Below are positions 12,972-13,408 of a stretch of DNA of 13,408 nucleotides, piece by piece; the first letter of the stretch is position 1, and each line of letters starts with the position of its first letter. The stretch comes from Candidatus Bathyarchaeum sp. (GTDB lineage Archaea > Thermoproteota > Bathyarchaeia > Bathyarchaeales > Bathyarchaeaceae). Position numbers and translations under genes: made by a program. The stretch lies in contig PIXT01000207.1 in the NCBI GenBank assembly GCA_003096235.1, positions 1 to 13,408 of the forward strand, in the 5' to 3' direction. The notes under the pieces are model-generated. The model saw nothing but the letters and a program-made list of their open reading frames with translations. It did not search any database and had not been told where the DNA came from.

Positions 12972-13408
12972 ATGGCGACCTTGATGACGGAAACAAACTC
13001 CGATCATTTGAAGGATCTGGTTTTAAGAACCATACAAGTTTACAACAGGTATCGAAGCCCACAAACAACAGCCAAACTTGTTAAAGTAAAGAAAGACGAG
13101 TTCATCCTCGACTTTGAGGGATCATTCTGTACAACCTGTGGCGCAAAAGTCTACTTTGAAGACTTCATCTATGAACTTGAAACTATAAACAAAAAATTCA
13201 AGTTTGAATTAGCGGAGACAACAGCTACTACTCCACAGAGTTTCAGAGTGCGATACAGGATTAAAGACAGTTTTTCTGAACTTGACGAAGATTCGCTTTT
13301 TCGAGAATATCTTCTAGATCAAGGCTTATCATTCAAAGAGTACCTTGTATCCAATTCCTGTACAAGAGACGTTATCAAGTTCAATTTTCGAACATGGCTC
13401 TTCGAAAA
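12972..13408 (+). CDS. Hypothetical protein with CxxC, cut by window end
   Basis: An open frame of at least 145 codons with no stop before the window ends. ATG 12972 or ATG 12984 may be the start; in-frame TAA at 12930 limits it upstream. The sequence is charged and mixed alpha/beta: a helix NSDHLKDLVLRTIQVYNRYR (9-28), strands KLVKVKKDEFILDFEGSF (35-52), then CTTCG (53-57), one half of a zinc knuckle, then FEDFIYELETINKKFKFEL. A second Cys pair may lie beyond the edge. No family recognised; role unknown. It follows the winged-helix gene by 79 bases on the same strand. Confidence 0.7.
   Translation, partial: MATLMTETNSDHLKDLVLRTIQVYNRYRSPQTTAKLVKVKKDEFILDFEGSFCTTCGAKVYFEDFIYELETINKKFKFELAETTATTPQSFRVRYRIKDSFSELDEDSLFREYLLDQGLSFKEYLVSNSCTRDVIKFNFRTWLFE

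Overview
The window looks archaeal, most likely a TACK-lineage genome close to Bathyarchaeia; the lineage is inferred and only archaea is firm. Evidence: a UPF0147 protein, a Sjogren/scleroderma-autoantigen (UPF0148) zinc ribbon, a free-standing EF-Tu domain-II protein, a Nip7-type PUA protein beside a Nop2/Sun methyltransferase, a NosD-like beta-helix surface protein, TATA-type promoters about 25-30 bases before several starts, and GGTGA/GGAGG ribosome sites. No rRNA, tRNA, CRISPR array or insertion sequence was seen. Most genes are single-gene units or two-gene operons.

Left part (1-4510): dTMP kinase (+), a small HExxH putative metalloprotease (-), a two-gene minus operon (UPF0148 zinc ribbon, then an unknown protein), UPF0147 (+) with a possible 35-aa ORF facing it and overlapping its stop, a crenarchaeal-type protein with a likely nuclease-like core (+), and an HD phosphohydrolase (+).

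Middle (4535-9461): a NosD-like beta-helix protein with membrane segments at both ends (-); a 507-base spacer with a tandem repeat whose units each hold a GTCAA-N6-TTGAC dyad; a membrane-anchored winged-helix regulator (+); the coupled pair of RNA m5C methyltransferase and Nip7-like PUA protein (+); a minus operon of an HDDC2/YfbR-type HD nucleotidase and a coiled-coil protein; and an EF-Tu domain-II-like protein (-).

Right part (9601-13408): a PEBP/YbhB protein (+), a very small minus-strand transcription unit, a second HExxH protein (-), a protein with a Cas2/ChrB-like look (-), a GIY-YIG protein (-), a winged-helix protein (+) and an unknown CxxC protein cut by the window end (+).

The most unusual item is the unit at about 10114-10360. 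It has a TATA-like element, two micro-ORFs each preceded by the same GGAGGTGA site at the same 5-base spacing, and a hairpin with a T7 tract just after the second stop. The first peptide is 21 residues with 14 Asp/Glu and 3 Trp; the second is 17 residues with 8 Lys. An inverted repeat covers the first ribosome site. I know of no described system of this form.
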